DNA of 5,820 nucleotides from an uncultured Collinsella sp. (GTDB taxonomy: Bacteria; Actinomycetota; Coriobacteriia; Coriobacteriales; Coriobacteriaceae): the NCBI GenBank assembly GCA_958453575.1, contig CAUDYH010000092.1, forward strand, positions 1 to 5,820, written 5' to 3'. The translations under genes were made by a program, and so were the position numbers. This document shows positions 5,391 to 5,820 of the stretch, one piece after another (within the stretch, counting starts at the first letter, position 1; each line of letters begins with the position of its first letter). The notes below the pieces were generated by a model that was given only the letters and a program-made list of their open reading frames with translations, did no database searches and was not told the DNA's origin.

Positions 5391-5820
5391 ATGCCGGGCG
5401 AGAATTTTCCTGGCGATAGGATCGTCAGCTTGGTCGATGAGCTCGAAGGGCTGATCGAGGAAGCCAAGCCGCCTTTCGGCAAGAACGCTCAGTTCAAGGT
5501 CATCGACGCCGACGTGTTCTTCAACATCCTCGACGAGATCCGCATGAGCTATCCCGAGGAGTGGCAGAAGTCCCGCCGTATCCTTAAGGAGCGCGAGGAG
5601 CTTATGGCTTCCGCCGCCGCTCAGGCCGATTCCATCATCGCCGACGCTCAGCAGCAGGCCCTCACCATTGCCGGTGAGCAGGAGATCGTCCGCTTGGCAC
5701 AGCAGCAGGCCGACGACATCCGCGATCGTGCCCAGCAGTACGAGCGCGAGACGCGTTATGCTGCCGAGGACTACGCAGAGCAGGTCTTTACGCACCTGGA
5801 GGAGAACCTCAAGAGCCTGA
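5391..5820 (+). CDS. Coiled-coil SepIVA/DivIVA-like protein, 3' end cut off by the window edge
   Basis: The frame opens at ATG 5391 and stays open to the end of the window (143 codons seen, no stop). Residues 10-28 (RIVSLVDELEGLIEEAKPP) and 35-50 (FKVIDADVFFNILDEI) form a short head. From about residue 55 the sequence is a continuous, charged, Ala/Gln/Glu-rich helix typical of a coiled coil (for example ILKEREELMASAAAQADSII, 64-83). There are no signal peptide or membrane segments in the visible part. Automatic annotation might call such a helix 'ATP synthase subunit B-like'. From memory, the head, the 'I..LD.I....P.E...s..IL..R..L...A...AD..I..A' pattern and position resemble SepIVA (mycobacterial Rv2927c), a DivIVA-domain septation protein next to a DUF177 gene. 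By that comparison it would act at the cytoplasmic face of the membrane in septum or envelope organisation; this is inference. It has its own ribosome site and probably its own promoter, so it may be transcribed apart from coaD. Confidence 0.8.
   Translation, partial: MPGENFPGDRIVSLVDELEGLIEEAKPPFGKNAQFKVIDADVFFNILDEIRMSYPEEWQKSRRILKEREELMASAAAQADSIIADAQQQALTIAGEQEIVRLAQQQADDIRDRAQQYERETRYAAEDYAEQVFTHLEENLKSL

Noticed and set aside
5370..5795. Minus-strand open frame of 141 codons at the right end, Leu/Gly/Asp-rich
   Set aside because: The plus strand here has a strong ribosome site, a clean start and a coherent coiled-coil protein. The minus-strand Leu/Val-rich product is what the complement of Gln/Glu/Asp codons gives.
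1..5820. Mobile elements, CRISPR arrays, tRNA/rRNA genes, defence or toxin-antitoxin systems
   Set aside because: No transposase, integrase, direct-repeat array or RNA-gene signature is visible; all but the short gaps is conserved housekeeping coding sequence.

Overview
This is a GC-rich (roughly 60 % or more by eye) stretch of bacterial chromosome. All genes lie on the + strand and are packed head to tail. The order is Asp23/Gls24-family protein, DAK2/FakA-like kinase, recG, rsmD, coaD, then a coiled-coil SepIVA/DivIVA-like protein. Protein details such as the KGLR form of CoaD and the HEGE-type RecG C-terminus look actinobacterial. The YloU-YloV-RecG block is shared with Firmicutes. Together with the GC-rich, Ala/Asp/Glu-rich coding style this suggests the class Coriobacteriia, with a Collinsella-like gut anaerobe as the best guess. 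That assignment is inference from sequence style and gene order, not from a search.

Layout: bases 1-302 hold the 3' part of an Asp23/Gls24 (YloU-like) gene whose start is upstream of the window. Bases 330-1991 encode a full-length three-domain FakA-like protein. recG (2002-4179) follows after 10 bases. rsmD (4176-4832) overlaps recG by 4 bases, and coaD (4825-5322) overlaps rsmD by 8 bases. No gap up to 5322 exceeds 27 bases, so these five genes are probably one transcription unit. A 68-base AT-richer gap (5323-5390) is the only real intergenic region. It has a T-run, an extended -10-like element and a strong ribosome binding site. The last gene (5391 onward) runs off the right edge and has at least 143 codons.

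Functionally this is a housekeeping cluster. It covers phosphorylation of exogenous fatty acids (FakA), branch migration and fork rescue (RecG), 16S rRNA m2G966 methylation (RsmD), the penultimate step of coenzyme A synthesis (CoaD), and probably cell-envelope or septum organisation (SepIVA-like). Lipid and CoA metabolism link fakA and coaD loosely; the rest is conserved neighbourhood rather than one pathway.

I see no mobile element, CRISPR array, tRNA/rRNA, toxin-antitoxin or defence gene, and no evidence for a new biological system. The points worth a second look are modest: unusual residues and an insertion in RecG, a very stable UUCG hairpin inside recG, the regulatory gap before the last gene, and the SepIVA-like gene itself.
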